Source: VAYN01 sp963702075 (GTDB taxonomy: Bacteria; Actinomycetota; Thermoleophilia; Solirubrobacterales; 70-9). From it: DNA of 64,000 nucleotides. Positions 16,380-24,550 of this stretch are shown in pieces. A model generated the notes under the pieces. The model was not told where the DNA came from. It did not search any database and saw only the letters and a program-made list of their open reading frames with translations. The stretch spans positions 744,001 to 808,000 of the forward strand of contig OY969703.1 in the NCBI GenBank assembly GCA_963702075.1. Reading direction: 5' to 3'. The position numbers were made by a program, and so were the translations under genes. Position 1 is the first letter of the stretch, and every line of letters begins with the position of its first letter.

Positions 16380-17171
16380 TCAGCCCAGGCGAATCCGCTC
16401 AATCTCCGCAGGAAGTCCCTCTTCGACCCACTGCGTGAATTTACTGACACTCGACGAATCAACCCGACCAATACGAGTCGCATCAGAGATGATCTTTTTG
16501 GCGTCGAAGTCTCGCTGGATTCCCTGAGAAAACAACAGCACGGCGGCTGGAAGGAGGAAAAACCACCACAGAGAAACCTCCAGCCCCAAGAGAATCCCCA
16601 GAGCCGCAAGTGGAGGGAAGACCGCCATCCGGAGTTCTCCCTCCGCCCGGAGGCGATCCACCTCTGCAAAGAGTCCCTCCTGATCTCCCACCAGCAACAT
16701 GGCCGGGAGCTCAAGCTCGCGCTCTGCCTCGTTTCTTGCCGTCTCAAAGCGTTGGTCAAATTGGCGCCGTAAATTTTCTGCCGCCTTATGTGAGATAGCG
16801 GGATCGCTCTCGGCGGACCCCAGAAGCCCCTCGCCTCGTTTTTTGCTCGCGCGGAGCGATTGGTTTACCTGGAAGTTGAAACTCATCGAGATCCCGTCGA
16901 ATGGCGGGAACTCCAGAGCAATTTCGCGCACTATCGACGAAGCCCCCTGCGAAATTGAGCCAATCAGGTAGGCGGCAACCCCAGCAGCGAGGGCAGTCCA
17001 AATCGGACCGACGCGCTGGGACAGGTCATGTAGCGATCCACCTATCCCGCCAGTCATGTGATCGATATTCGGAGTAGCGCTTAGCCAGGCAAACAGCAGC
17101 CACATGTAACCCGCCGTCAGTGGTGCGCGGACGTCTCGGAAGCCGGGTAGAGCATTAGCCAAAATCTGCAT
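16380..17171 (-). CDS. Orphan membrane protein of unknown function, lower GC
   Basis: 263 residues from the ATG at 17171 (GTGGGG upstream; GTG codons up to 17189 are alternatives). Hydrophobic helices lie near residues 20-38, 57-75 and a pair near 180-220. Between them is a ~100-residue charged helical region rich in Arg, Glu and Lys (SHKAAENLRRQFDQRFETARNEAERELEL). The N-terminal NALPGFRDVRAPLTAGYMWL looks like a conserved opening but I cannot name the family. Third positions are clearly more mixed than in neighbours, suggesting recent gain. No partner gene is obvious. Confidence 0.7.
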   Translation of the reverse strand: MQILANALPGFRDVRAPLTAGYMWLLFAWLSATPNIDHMTGGIGGSLHDLSQRVGPIWTALAAGVAAYLIGSISQGASSIVREIALEFPPFDGISMSFNFQVNQSLRASKKRGEGLLGSAESDPAISHKAAENLRRQFDQRFETARNEAERELELPAMLLVGDQEGLFAEVDRLRAEGELRMAVFPPLAALGILLGLEVSLWWFFLLPAAVLLFSQGIQRDFDAKKIISDATRIGRVDSSSVSKFTQWVEEGLPAEIERIRLG

Positions 17172-17227
17172 ACGACTGAACCCCACCACACCGTGATGGT
17201 TTTCGTCAACTCAAGGTATGCCAACCT

Positions 17228-18616
17228 TTAATTGAGCTTCGGCGAGCGCCAGGGCGCTTCCAGGCGCCCAACCAGCTCGTCGCCGAGACCCTCGATCGGG
17301 ACGCGGACCTGCTCCAGGGAGTCGCGGTCGCGGAGGGTGACGGTGTCGTCTTCCATCGTCTGGTGGTCGACGGTGATGCCCCAGGGGGTGCCGATCTCGT
17401 CCTGGCGGCGGTAGCGCTTGCCGATCGAGCCGCCCTCGTCGAACTCGGCGGGGAGGCGGCGACGCAGGTCTCCGAAGATCTCGCGGGCCTTCTCCGGCAT
17501 TCCCTCCTTGGAGACGAGGGGGAGGACGGCGACCTTGACCGGGGCCAGGCGCGGGTGCAGGCGCAAGACAGTGCGCTGGCGGCCCTCCACTTCCTCGACC
17601 TCGTAGGAGTCGACGAGAAAGGCGAGGGTGGCGCGGTCGGCGCCCGCGGCGGGCTCGATCACGTGGGGGACGTAGCGTTCTTTGGTCTGCTGGTCGAAGT
17701 ACTCGAGCTTCTCGCCGGAGAACTTGGCGTGCTGGGTGAGGTCGAAGTCGCCGCGGTCGGCGATCCCCTCCAGCTCCGACCAGCCGATCGGGAAGAGGTA
17801 CTCGATGTCGCTGGTCGCCGAGGAGTAGTGGGAGAGCTCGTCGGTGCCGTGGGCGCGCACGCGCAGGTGGTCGGGGCGGATGCCGAGCTCGGTGTACCAG
17901 CGCTCGCGCTCGTCCATCCAGTGCTGGTGCCACTTCTGCGCCTCGGCGGGCGGGACGAAGAACTCCATCTCCATCTGCTCGAACTCGCGGGTGCGGAAGA
18001 TGAAGTTGCCCGGGGTGATCTCGTTGCGGAAGGACTTGCCGACCTGGGCGATCCCGAACGGCGGCTTCTTGCGGGCGAAGCCAAGCACGTTCTTGAAGTT
18101 GATGAAGATGCCCTGGGCGGTCTCCGGGCGCAGGTAGACGGTCGAGCCCTCCTCGGCGACCGGGCCGACGTGGGTTTCGAACATCAGGTTGAACTGGCGC
18201 GGCTCGGAGAGCTCGCCGCCGCACTCCGGGCAGCGCAGCTCCGCGCTCGGGTCGCCGCCTTCGGCCTCGACCGCCTCGCGCAGATGGTCCTCGCGCCAGC
18301 GCCGCTTGCACTTGCCGAGGCACTGGACCAGCGGGTCGGTGAAACCCTCGAGGTGGCCGGAGGCCTCCCAGACGCGCGGGTGCTGGAGGATTGCCGAGTC
18401 AAGGGCGACGATGTCGTCGCGCTCCTGCAGCATCGACTTCCACCACTCGGCCTTGACGTTGCTCTTGAGCAGAACGCCGTAGTGCCCGTAGTCGTAGGTC
18501 GAGCCGAGACCGCCGTAGATCTCCGAGGAGGGGAAGACGAAGCCGCGCCGTTTGCACAGCGCGACGATCTCCTCCATCGTCACCTCGGTCGGTCGCGTTC
18601 CCTGCTCGGTCGCCAT
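17228..18616 (-). CDS. glyS: Glycyl-tRNA synthetase (class II, dimeric)
   Basis: 462 residues. It charges tRNA-Gly. Class II motifs are clear: RPETAQGIFINFKNVL (motif 1 side), VGKSFRNEITPGNFIFRTREFEQMEMEFF (motif 2, split here in function) and the C-terminal GITVDHQ region. A zinc-binding insertion shows the paired CxxxC of CLGKCKRRW and CPECGG. This is the single-chain alpha2 form, as in actinobacteria, not the bacterial alpha2beta2 enzyme. A TACCGT box lies 7 nt before the ATG, so the message may be leaderless. Divergent from fmdB across 38 bp. Confidence 0.96.
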   Translation of the reverse strand: MATEQGTRPTEVTMEEIVALCKRRGFVFPSSEIYGGLGSTYDYGHYGVLLKSNVKAEWWKSMLQERDDIVALDSAILQHPRVWEASGHLEGFTDPLVQCLGKCKRRWREDHLREAVEAEGGDPSAELRCPECGGELSEPRQFNLMFETHVGPVAEEGSTVYLRPETAQGIFINFKNVLGFARKKPPFGIAQVGKSFRNEITPGNFIFRTREFEQMEMEFFVPPAEAQKWHQHWMDERERWYTELGIRPDHLRVRAHGTDELSHYSSATSDIEYLFPIGWSELEGIADRGDFDLTQHAKFSGEKLEYFDQQTKERYVPHVIEPAAGADRATLAFLVDSYEVEEVEGRQRTVLRLHPRLAPVKVAVLPLVSKEGMPEKAREIFGDLRRRLPAEFDEGGSIGKRYRRQDEIGTPWGITVDHQTMEDDTVTLRDRDSLEQVRVPIEGLGDELVGRLEAPWRSPKLN

Positions 18617-18623
18617 GGCGGGA

Positions 18624-18629
18624 ACGGTA
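18624..18629 (-). promoter_or_regulatory. Candidate -10 box (TACCGT) for glyS
   Basis: Minus-strand TACCGT ends 7 nt before the glyS ATG. Its divergent partner GATAAT (18638-18643) serves the fmdB-like gene 11 nt further downstream. Both promoters fit in a 38-bp gap. Confidence 0.45.
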
Positions 18630-18654
18630 GCGGCTGCGATAATCCCGCAGCTCC

Positions 18655-18969
18655 ATGCCCATCTACGAGTACAAATGCGAGAACGGCCACGTCTTCGAGG
18701 TGATCCAGAAGATGGCCGACGAGCCGCTGACCGAGTGCGAGGAGTGCGGCGCGCCCGCCGTGCGCGTGCTGACCCCGCCGGCGATCCACTTCAAGGGGTC
18801 GGGCTTCCACAACACCGATTACGGAACCAAGCGCGGCGGCGGCAACGGCGGCTCCGAGGGCGGCGGCGAGAAGAGCGGCGACAGCGGCTCGAGCGGCGAT
18901 TCGAAGTCGAGCTCCGGCAAGAGCGAGTCGAAGTCGGATTCCAAGCCGGCCGCCTCGACCGCAGACTGA
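18655..18969 (+). CDS. FmdB-family zinc-ribbon protein
   Basis: 104 residues. The first ~50 form the FmdB zinc ribbon: MPIYEYKCENGHVFEVIQ, then CEECGAPAVRVLTPPAIHFKGSGFHNTDY. Two CxxC-type pairs (Cys8 with the CEECG pair) bind zinc. The rest is a low-complexity Gly/Ser/Lys tail. FmdB proteins are linked to formamidase regulation in one organism, but most members have no established role. The downstream membrane protein begins 8 bp later and is likely in the same transcript. Confidence 0.9.
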   Translation: MPIYEYKCENGHVFEVIQKMADEPLTECEECGAPAVRVLTPPAIHFKGSGFHNTDYGTKRGGGNGGSEGGGEKSGDSGSSGDSKSSSGKSESKSDSKPAASTAD

Positions 18970-18977
18970 GCGAAGCG

Positions 18978-19457
18978 ATGTCGAGCCGGGTGCGGGTAGG
19001 CCTGTTCTGGAGGTTCGCCTTCGGTGTCGGAGCGATCGTCGCGCCGGTGGTTGCCTACGCGGTCGTCGCCCTCCTCGTCGACGGGCACGCGAAGAAGGAG
19101 TACTTCGAAGCGATTTCGCAGATCCTCCCGGTCTTGCTCTTGGCGCTGGCGATCGAGCAGCGCTACTTCGCTCGAGCGGGCCGCGAACGGGCGCCGGAGT
19201 CGCCGGTGCAGCTGGAGCTGGCCGGGCGCAGCCTCGTCGACGAGCAGAAGATGGCCCGCTGGTACACCCGGGCGGCGCGTGCCTACGCCCTGGTCGTGCT
19301 GGTCGCCCTCGGCCTCGGCGAGTGGATCGCGGTCGAAGTCCTCGCCACCGGCCACTCCTCCACGGGCGACCTGAAGAACACCGCCGGCTCCCTCGCCGCC
19401 GGCTTCACCGCCCTGATCGTCTCGGCGCTGGTCGGGACGAAGCAGCAGATCGACTGA
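18978..19457 (+). CDS. Four-helix membrane protein of unknown function
   Basis: 159 residues from the ATG at 18978, which follows the FmdB stop by 8 bp. Hydrophobic helices lie near residues 9-31, 44-60, 95-115 and 131-150, with a charged cytoplasmic loop (residues 62-92) between the second and third. No conserved catalytic motif is seen and no family is recognised. Confidence 0.7.
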   Translation: MSSRVRVGLFWRFAFGVGAIVAPVVAYAVVALLVDGHAKKEYFEAISQILPVLLLALAIEQRYFARAGRERAPESPVQLELAGRSLVDEQKMARWYTRAARAYALVVLVALGLGEWIAVEVLATGHSSTGDLKNTAGSLAAGFTALIVSALVGTKQQID

Positions 19458-19462
19458 CGACT

Positions 19463-19500
19463 GCTGAGTTATTCCGGTTATAGGCGGGTCAACTCAGCAA
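19463..19500. terminator. Possible bidirectional terminator between convergent genes
   Basis: A 9-bp inverted repeat (19463-19471 with 19492-19500) with a 20-nt loop fills most of the gap between two convergent genes. There is no T-run. Confidence 0.4.
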
Positions 19501-19503
19501 TCG

Positions 19504-20739
19504 CTAGCCGTGAAGGAACCTGTGGACGGCCTTCTTGCGTAGGGACTCGGGGATTTCGATCGAGCCTCCGGGGCCGGTGCCGCAGCCGCTCAGCTGCTTG
19601 ACGCAGAACACTTCGGCGGCTGAGCCACCGCCGATCGCGGCCGAGAGGATCAGCTGCGGCATCGTGAAGAAGCCCATGTCGCTGACGAAGGCTTTCGGCG
19701 CCTCCCAGCCGATGATCGGCCCGTGGATGAAGTTGTAGGGCGCGCGAAGCGGGTCGGTGAGCCGGCTTTTGATTCCGTTGATCACCGACTGCTGGGCCTG
19801 CTCGCGGTTGTAGTCGTTGTAGCCGAGGGTGAAGGCGCTCTTGCCGGGGCCCGGACATTCGACCGGCTCGCGCACCCGCGAGTAGGCCAGCGCCTTTTCG
19901 CCGTCGAGCGTGTTCGTCCCCTTGTGCAGGCGCAGGGTGACGCCGCCCTGGCCGCCGCCGGCACCACCGGAGATGTCAGCGCAGAGCTTTTGCGGGACGT
20001 TGACTTCGACCCCGCCGACCGCATCGATCAGGTCTTCGAAGCCAGTGAAGTCGACGATCGCGAGGTGGTCGATCTGGATCCCCAGGAACTGTTCGATCGT
20101 CTTGATCTGCAGGGCAGCGCCGCCGTAGGCGAAGGCGGCGTTGATTTTCGTCGGCGCGTTGCCGGGGATTTCGGCGAAGGTGTCGCGCGGGATCGAGAGT
20201 TTGCGGAAGGCGCCTCCGCCTGCCCGGACCAGCATCAGGGTGTCGGCGCGGAATTCACCTTCGTAGCAGGGCTTGTGCGGCTTCTCGCCCTTCGACTGTT
20301 GTTCGAAGCACTCCTGCGAGGTGTTGCCGTCGCCGGCGCCGGGCGGGCGCGCGTCGGTGCCGAGGACGAGGATCGTCTGCGCGCTCGGCAGCAGGAAGGG
20401 ATTGCCGTGCAGCGCCTTGCTCGCTTCGCCGGAGAGCTTGAAGGACTGGATCTGGGCCGAGACGCCGAAGGCGACGAAGCTGATCAGGATCCAGGCAAGG
20501 GCGGCGAGGCCGACCCATTTGAGGACCCGCCGCGGCGTGATCCGGCCGCGTTGGGGCGCCGGCGCCCCCGGATCGTCGCGTTGACGGCGGCGCCATGAAG
20601 GGAACCTTGCACGGTTGCGCAGACCGGAGAGATCGGCGCCTTTTAAGCGCGAAAACAGCCCCCGGCGGGAGCGGTAGACCTTGTACTCAGGCTGGGATTC
20701 GGGCGGCTCGGGGGGCCGCTGCTCGCCGTCGGGCGTCAT
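19504..20739 (-). CDS. LytR-CpsA-Psr (LCP) family cell-wall glycopolymer ligase
   Basis: 411 residues. A basic, disordered cytoplasmic N-terminus (1-70) leads to one transmembrane helix (about 73-95) and an extracytoplasmic LCP domain. Motifs include ILVLGTDARP, RADTLMLVRA, KLSIPRDTF, KINAAFAYGG, VDFTGFEDLIDAVGGVEV, and the DGEKALAYSRVRE segment with the conserved Arg. LCP enzymes transfer lipid-linked glycopolymers onto peptidoglycan. An insertion with two Cys (NTSQECFEQQSKGEKPHKPC) and further Cys pairs suggest extracellular disulfides. Divergent from the ROK kinase gene. Confidence 0.93.
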   Translation of the reverse strand: MTPDGEQRPPEPPESQPEYKVYRSRRGLFSRLKGADLSGLRNRARFPSWRRRQRDDPGAPAPQRGRITPRRVLKWVGLAALAWILISFVAFGVSAQIQSFKLSGEASKALHGNPFLLPSAQTILVLGTDARPPGAGDGNTSQECFEQQSKGEKPHKPCYEGEFRADTLMLVRAGGGAFRKLSIPRDTFAEIPGNAPTKINAAFAYGGAALQIKTIEQFLGIQIDHLAIVDFTGFEDLIDAVGGVEVNVPQKLCADISGGAGGGQGGVTLRLHKGTNTLDGEKALAYSRVREPVECPGPGKSAFTLGYNDYNREQAQQSVINGIKSRLTDPLRAPYNFIHGPIIGWEAPKAFVSDMGFFTMPQLILSAAIGGGSAAEVFCVKQLSGCGTGPGGSIEIPESLRKKAVHRFLHG

Positions 20740-20798
20740 GAAGGGCTAGAAATCATGGCGATGACGTCGGTCCTTCGCCTTCCACCCTCCGGCTCCTC

Positions 20799-21779
20799 GT
20801 GAGCAGCAGCGAGACGATCGGGGTCGATCTCGGCGGCACGAAGATGCTCGTCGGGGTCCTCTCCGACACCGAGCCGCTCTACGAGCAGCGCGAGGCGAGC
20901 AAGGGGCAGACCGAGGACGAACTTGTCGAGCTGCTGGTCCGCGAGATCGAAGAGGCGCGGGAAGCGCGGCCCGACGTGACCGCGGTCGGGCTCGGGATTC
21001 CGGCGACGATCGACCACGACAGCGGGGTCGCGGTCTCCGCCGTCAACCTTCCGCTGAAGAACCTGCCGGTCCGCGAGATCGTCACCGAGCACACCGGCCT
21101 GCCGGTCTTCGTCGACAACGACGGCAATGTCGCGGCGCTGGCCGAGTACCTCTACGGCGCCGCCAAAGGGATGCCGCACACGGTGATGCTGACCGTTGGC
21201 ACCGGGATCGGCGGCGGCCTGATCCTGGGCGGCGAGATCTACCGCGGCTCGACCGGGGCGGGGGCCGAGCTCGGCCACGTCGTAATCCAGGTCGACGGGC
21301 CGCCCTGCCAAGGCAACTGCCCCAATCACGGCTGCGTCGAGGCTCTGGCGTCGGGCACGGCGCTGGGGCGCGAGGGGCGGGCGGCGGCCGAAAGCAACCC
21401 CGACTCGGCGCTGGGCAAGCTGCTGGCCGCCGGCGAGGAGGTCGACGGCAAGACGGTGACCGAGGCGGCGCTGGCCGGCGATGAACTCGCGATCGGCGTC
21501 TTCGACCTGATCGGCAGCCGGCTCGGCGTCGCCTGTTCGAGTTTCGCCAACATCTTCCAGCCCGACGCGATCGTGGTCGGCGGCGGCGTGATCGCGGCCG
21601 GCGACCTGTTGCTGGAGCCGGCGCGGCGCGAGGTGCGCGAACGGGCGCTCGACCCGATGAACAAGACCCCGATCCTGCAGGCGACCCTCGGCAACGACGC
21701 CGGGATGATCGGTGCCGCGGCGCTGGCGCGGACCGAACTCGCCAAGGCCGGAGCCGGGCCCGTGGGGGCAAGCGGCTGA
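20799..21779 (+). CDS. ROK-family sugar kinase (probable glucokinase)
   Basis: 326 residues. The phosphate-binding IGVDLGGTKMLVGV is at the N-terminus, followed by FVDNDGNVAALAE, LTVGTGIGGGLILGG, and the ROK zinc motif CQGNCPNHGCVE with the upstream GAELGHVVI His. This is the layout of actinobacterial ATP-glucokinases, though other ROK sugar kinases cannot be excluded. No DNA-binding N-terminus is present, so it is a kinase and not a repressor. Start GTG at 20799. It overlaps rsmI by the shared A of TGATG. Confidence 0.92.
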   Translation: MSSSETIGVDLGGTKMLVGVLSDTEPLYEQREASKGQTEDELVELLVREIEEAREARPDVTAVGLGIPATIDHDSGVAVSAVNLPLKNLPVREIVTEHTGLPVFVDNDGNVAALAEYLYGAAKGMPHTVMLTVGTGIGGGLILGGEIYRGSTGAGAELGHVVIQVDGPPCQGNCPNHGCVEALASGTALGREGRAAAESNPDSALGKLLAAGEEVDGKTVTEAALAGDELAIGVFDLIGSRLGVACSSFANIFQPDAIVVGGGVIAAGDLLLEPARREVRERALDPMNKTPILQATLGNDAGMIGAAALARTELAKAGAGPVGASG

Positions 21780-22606
21780 TGCCGGGTTGCCTCGTCGTCT
21801 GCCCGACGCCGATCGGCAACCTCGACGACGTCTCGCTGCGGGTGCGCGAGGCCCTGGTCGGCGCCGACTTCATCGCCTGCGAGGACACCCGCAAGACGGG
21901 GGGGCTGCTCGACCGCCTGCGGATCCGGCCCCATCCCCGCCTCGTCTCCTTCCACGAGGGCAACGAAGCCTCGCGGGCGGTCGAGCTGGCGCAGCGGATC
22001 GAGCGCGGCGACGTCGTCGCCCTGGTCTCCGATGCGGGGATGCCCGGCATCTCCGACCCCGGCTACAAGCTGATCCGCCGCTGCATCGACCGCGCCCTCG
22101 AGGTCACGGTCCTGCCCGGGCCCTCGGTGGTGCCGGTGGCGCTGGTCGCCTCCGGGCTGCCGACCGACAAATGGCGCTTCGAGGGCTTCCTGCCGCGGCG
22201 GGCGGGGGAGATGGAGCGGGTCCTGCGCTCGGCCGAGACCGTCGTCGCCTTCGAGAGCCCGCGCCGGGTCGGCGAGTCCCTCGCGGCCCTCGCCTCCCTC
22301 GCCCCCGACCGCCAGGCAGCCGTCTGCCGCGAGCTGACCAAGGTCCACGAGGAGGTCGCCCGCGGCACCCTCGGCGAGCTCGCCCGCCGCTTCCGCGGCG
22401 ACGTCAAAGGCGAGATCGTCCTCGTCATCGCCCCCGCCGCCTCCGGCGACCACGACCAGGACGTCGGCTTCGCCGTCGACGCCCTCCGCCACCTGGTCCA
22501 GTCCGGCGCCCGGCCCCGGGCCGCCGCCTCGGTTGTCGCTGCCCTCACGGGCACGCGGGCGAACGATCTCTACAAAGCGCTGACCGGCCGCGAGGCGCGG
22601 CGGTAG
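21779..22606 (+). CDS. rsmI: 16S rRNA (cytidine-1402-2'-O)-methyltransferase RsmI
   Basis: 275 residues. Methylates the ribose of C1402 in the 16S decoding site using S-adenosylmethionine. Visible motifs: LVVCPTPIGNLDDVSLR at the N-terminus, FIACEDTRKTGGLL, LVSDAGMPGISDPGYKLI and LPGPSVVPVALVASGL, the tetrapyrrole-methylase fold core. Start ATG shares its A with the ROK stop (TGATG). The actinobacterial block rsmI-metG-tatD-ksgA-ispE starts here. Confidence 0.96.
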   Translation: MPGCLVVCPTPIGNLDDVSLRVREALVGADFIACEDTRKTGGLLDRLRIRPHPRLVSFHEGNEASRAVELAQRIERGDVVALVSDAGMPGISDPGYKLIRRCIDRALEVTVLPGPSVVPVALVASGLPTDKWRFEGFLPRRAGEMERVLRSAETVVAFESPRRVGESLAALASLAPDRQAAVCRELTKVHEEVARGTLGELARRFRGDVKGEIVLVIAPAASGDHDQDVGFAVDALRHLVQSGARPRAAASVVAALTGTRANDLYKALTGREARR

Positions 22607-22625
22607 CGGGCTCGCCGGCCGTCGC

Positions 22626-23336
22626 TCAGACGGGCGACTTGACGAAAGCCCTCTTGCCGTACCTCTTGACGTAGTAGCGGATGCTCTCGGCGCCGACCTC
22701 GAAGAGAATCTCGGCCATCTCCTTTTGCGTCCAGCGCTTGCTGCGGAAGAAGAAGCTGCCGCGGTTGAAGCGGCCGTCGGGGCCGGCGTTGCGGACGTTG
22801 ACGGTGTTCAACGGTGCGAACATCGCGACCGTCGCCACCCGGTCGAGGATGTAGCTCCCGTCCTCGAAGTCGACCCCGTAGCCGAAGCAGATGAACGGCA
22901 TGATCTCCTCGCCCATCATCGCGGCGCGGATCCCGATCACGTTCTTGCCGAGCCGCTCGATCGCGTTCCCCATCGCCTGCTTGTCTTTGCCTTCTTTGGC
23001 CCGGAGGTCGTTGGTCCCCTGGTTCTTCACCTCTGAGATCAGGATCGGGAACTGCTCGCCGTCTCGGTTCGAGATCGAGAGAACCCCACCGTCGGGCTCC
23101 ATCCAACGCGCCGACGAGGGCTCGTAAAACTCGACGCCGGGGAAGTCCTCCCGCAGGCGCCCGGCGATCTCCTCCAGCGTCCAGCGCTTTTTGTGCGTGA
23201 GCTCCAGCCCGAACTCGCCGAGCAGCTTCGCCGTGGCGGTTTTCAGTGCTTTGCCGAGGTCGCTCTCCTGCTTCTGCGCGGTGAGGTTGAGGATCGTCCC
23301 CGCGCGGGACATCCGCAGGCGGTTCTTCTCGCTCAT
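22626..23336 (-). CDS. EcoRI-family type II restriction endonuclease
   Basis: 236 residues. The PD-(D/E)xK core is readable: Asp82 in EPDGG, Glu102 and Lys104 in ISEVKNQG. The spacing of 20 and then 2 residues equals that of EcoRI Asp91-Glu111-Lys113 as I recall it. Further EcoRI-like features are KQAMGNAIERLGKNV after the active site and FFFRSKRWTQKEM near the C-terminus. It should cut double-stranded DNA at a specific hexamer, possibly GAATTC-like, which is inference. The ATG overlaps the methylase stop by 4 bp, so the methylase is translated first. Confidence 0.88.
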   Translation of the reverse strand: MSEKNRLRMSRAGTILNLTAQKQESDLGKALKTATAKLLGEFGLELTHKKRWTLEEIAGRLREDFPGVEFYEPSSARWMEPDGGVLSISNRDGEQFPILISEVKNQGTNDLRAKEGKDKQAMGNAIERLGKNVIGIRAAMMGEEIMPFICFGYGVDFEDGSYILDRVATVAMFAPLNTVNVRNAGPDGRFNRGSFFFRSKRWTQKEMAEILFEVGAESIRYYVKRYGKRAFVKSPV

Positions 23337-24487
23337 CGCGAGCCCTCCCGGTCGACCAGATAGAGATGCTCGGTGACGTGGATGCTGCGGTTGCGGAGGT
23401 TACGGCTGCCCCGGTAGGCGTTGTAGAGAGTCCGGAACTCCGTCACTTCGCCGACCTCCCTGAGCATCTCGTGCAGTGCTTCCGGGGGGACGTAGCCCTC
23501 GTCGTTGAACGAGATCAGCAGGAATCGCGCCGGCATTCGCTGCACCAGGTCGCGGAGCAGCGGCTCGGTCTTCTTCCTGACGTTGTAATTCGAGCGCGAC
23601 CAGTCCGTCGGGATGCCGGAGACCACGCTGGTCTCGGCCGGCTCACGGTAGTCGACCAACAGGTTGAGCATGAAGTAGTTGGACCCGTAGGGATGCTGGT
23701 TGTACGGCGGGTCGAGGTAGGCAAGGTCGACCTCGTCGATCAGGTCGGGGAGGAGGTTGGCGTCGGCTTGCAGGACCCGATAGGGCGTGCTGAACCGGCT
23801 GACGACCGGAAGCTTCAGCTCGATCCTGCCTTTGATGCGGGAAAGGGCGTCTTCCCCTTTGCCCCCAAACCGTCCGAGCCCCGTCTCCCGGTCCTTGTAG
23901 AAGCCCTTGAAGACGCCGGCGGTGTTCGCGTGCACCGAGGCCGAGGAGAGCAAGGGACCCAGCAGGTAGGGCCGAAGGCCCTCCTCGAGGCGGGTGATTT
24001 CCTCGGCGAAGAAGTCGAGTCGGCGGGCGTTCTCGCGCGTGTAGAAGACCCGCTCCCCTGGCTGGATGTCGTCGTCGTCGGCCGGCGCGTAGAGGCGCTC
24101 GATGAACCCATCGGGTTCGGCGGTAACGGCCTCGGCGTTGAGGCTGGCGATCACCTCTTCCAGGCGCTCCCAAGGGACCTCCTCGTCGCTCGCCAGGTAG
24201 CACTCGCCGAGCACCCGCGCATACCCCTCCAGGTCGTTTGAGACGACCCCCGAGGCCACCGACTTGAACAGGCGCGAGACGACGCCGCTGCCGGCGAAAG
24301 CGTCGAGGGCACGGGGTTTGCGCCCAAGCTCCGTCGCGACCATCGCGACCGCCTCCTGGATCTGCGGCAGCAGCGAGCGCTTGTTGCCGATGTAGGTGAC
24401 CAGCTGCTTGCTGAGGAAGCGCGGATCCTCCGAGCGCTTGTCGGGTCCGCTCTCGGAGATCAGCTGTGGTTCAGCCGGCAGGGCCAA
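23333..24487 (-). CDS. D12-class (alpha) N6-adenine DNA methyltransferase
   Basis: 384 residues from a TTG at 24487. Alpha-class motif order is clear: motif X YIGNKRSLLPQI (32-43), SAM motif I LDAFAGSGVV (61-70), catalytic motif IV DPPYNQHPYGSNYF (259-272). It would protect the host site cut by the coupled endonuclease. A TATCGT hexamer lies 9 nt before the TTG. Divergently transcribed from metG. The pair sits between rsmI and metG, which are close neighbours in related block orders, so it is probably an insertion. Confidence 0.9.
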   Translation of the reverse strand: MALPAEPQLISESGPDKRSEDPRFLSKQLVTYIGNKRSLLPQIQEAVAMVATELGRKPRALDAFAGSGVVSRLFKSVASGVVSNDLEGYARVLGECYLASDEEVPWERLEEVIASLNAEAVTAEPDGFIERLYAPADDDDIQPGERVFYTRENARRLDFFAEEITRLEEGLRPYLLGPLLSSASVHANTAGVFKGFYKDRETGLGRFGGKGEDALSRIKGRIELKLPVVSRFSTPYRVLQADANLLPDLIDEVDLAYLDPPYNQHPYGSNYFMLNLLVDYREPAETSVVSGIPTDWSRSNYNVRKKTEPLLRDLVQRMPARFLLISFNDEGYVPPEALHEMLREVGEVTEFRTLYNAYRGSRNLRNRSIHVTEHLYLVDREGSR

Positions 24488-24537
24488 GGCCTGGCGACGA
24501 TACCTAGCATGCTGGACACCGGCTCCTGGCTATTCGT

Positions 24538-24543
24538 TAGCGT
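24538..24543 (+). promoter_or_regulatory. Candidate -10 box (TAGCGT), leaderless start of metG
   Basis: TAGCGT ends 7 nt before the ATG at 24551. A near-consensus TGGACA (24513-24518) lies 19 bp upstream. This supports 24551 over upstream in-frame starts. Confidence 0.5.
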
Positions 24544-24550
24544 GGGCCGC

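Noticed and set aside
22626..24487. Restriction-modification pair considered part of a larger defence island
   Set aside because: Both sides are housekeeping genes (rsmI, metG) and no further defence gene or integrase is present.
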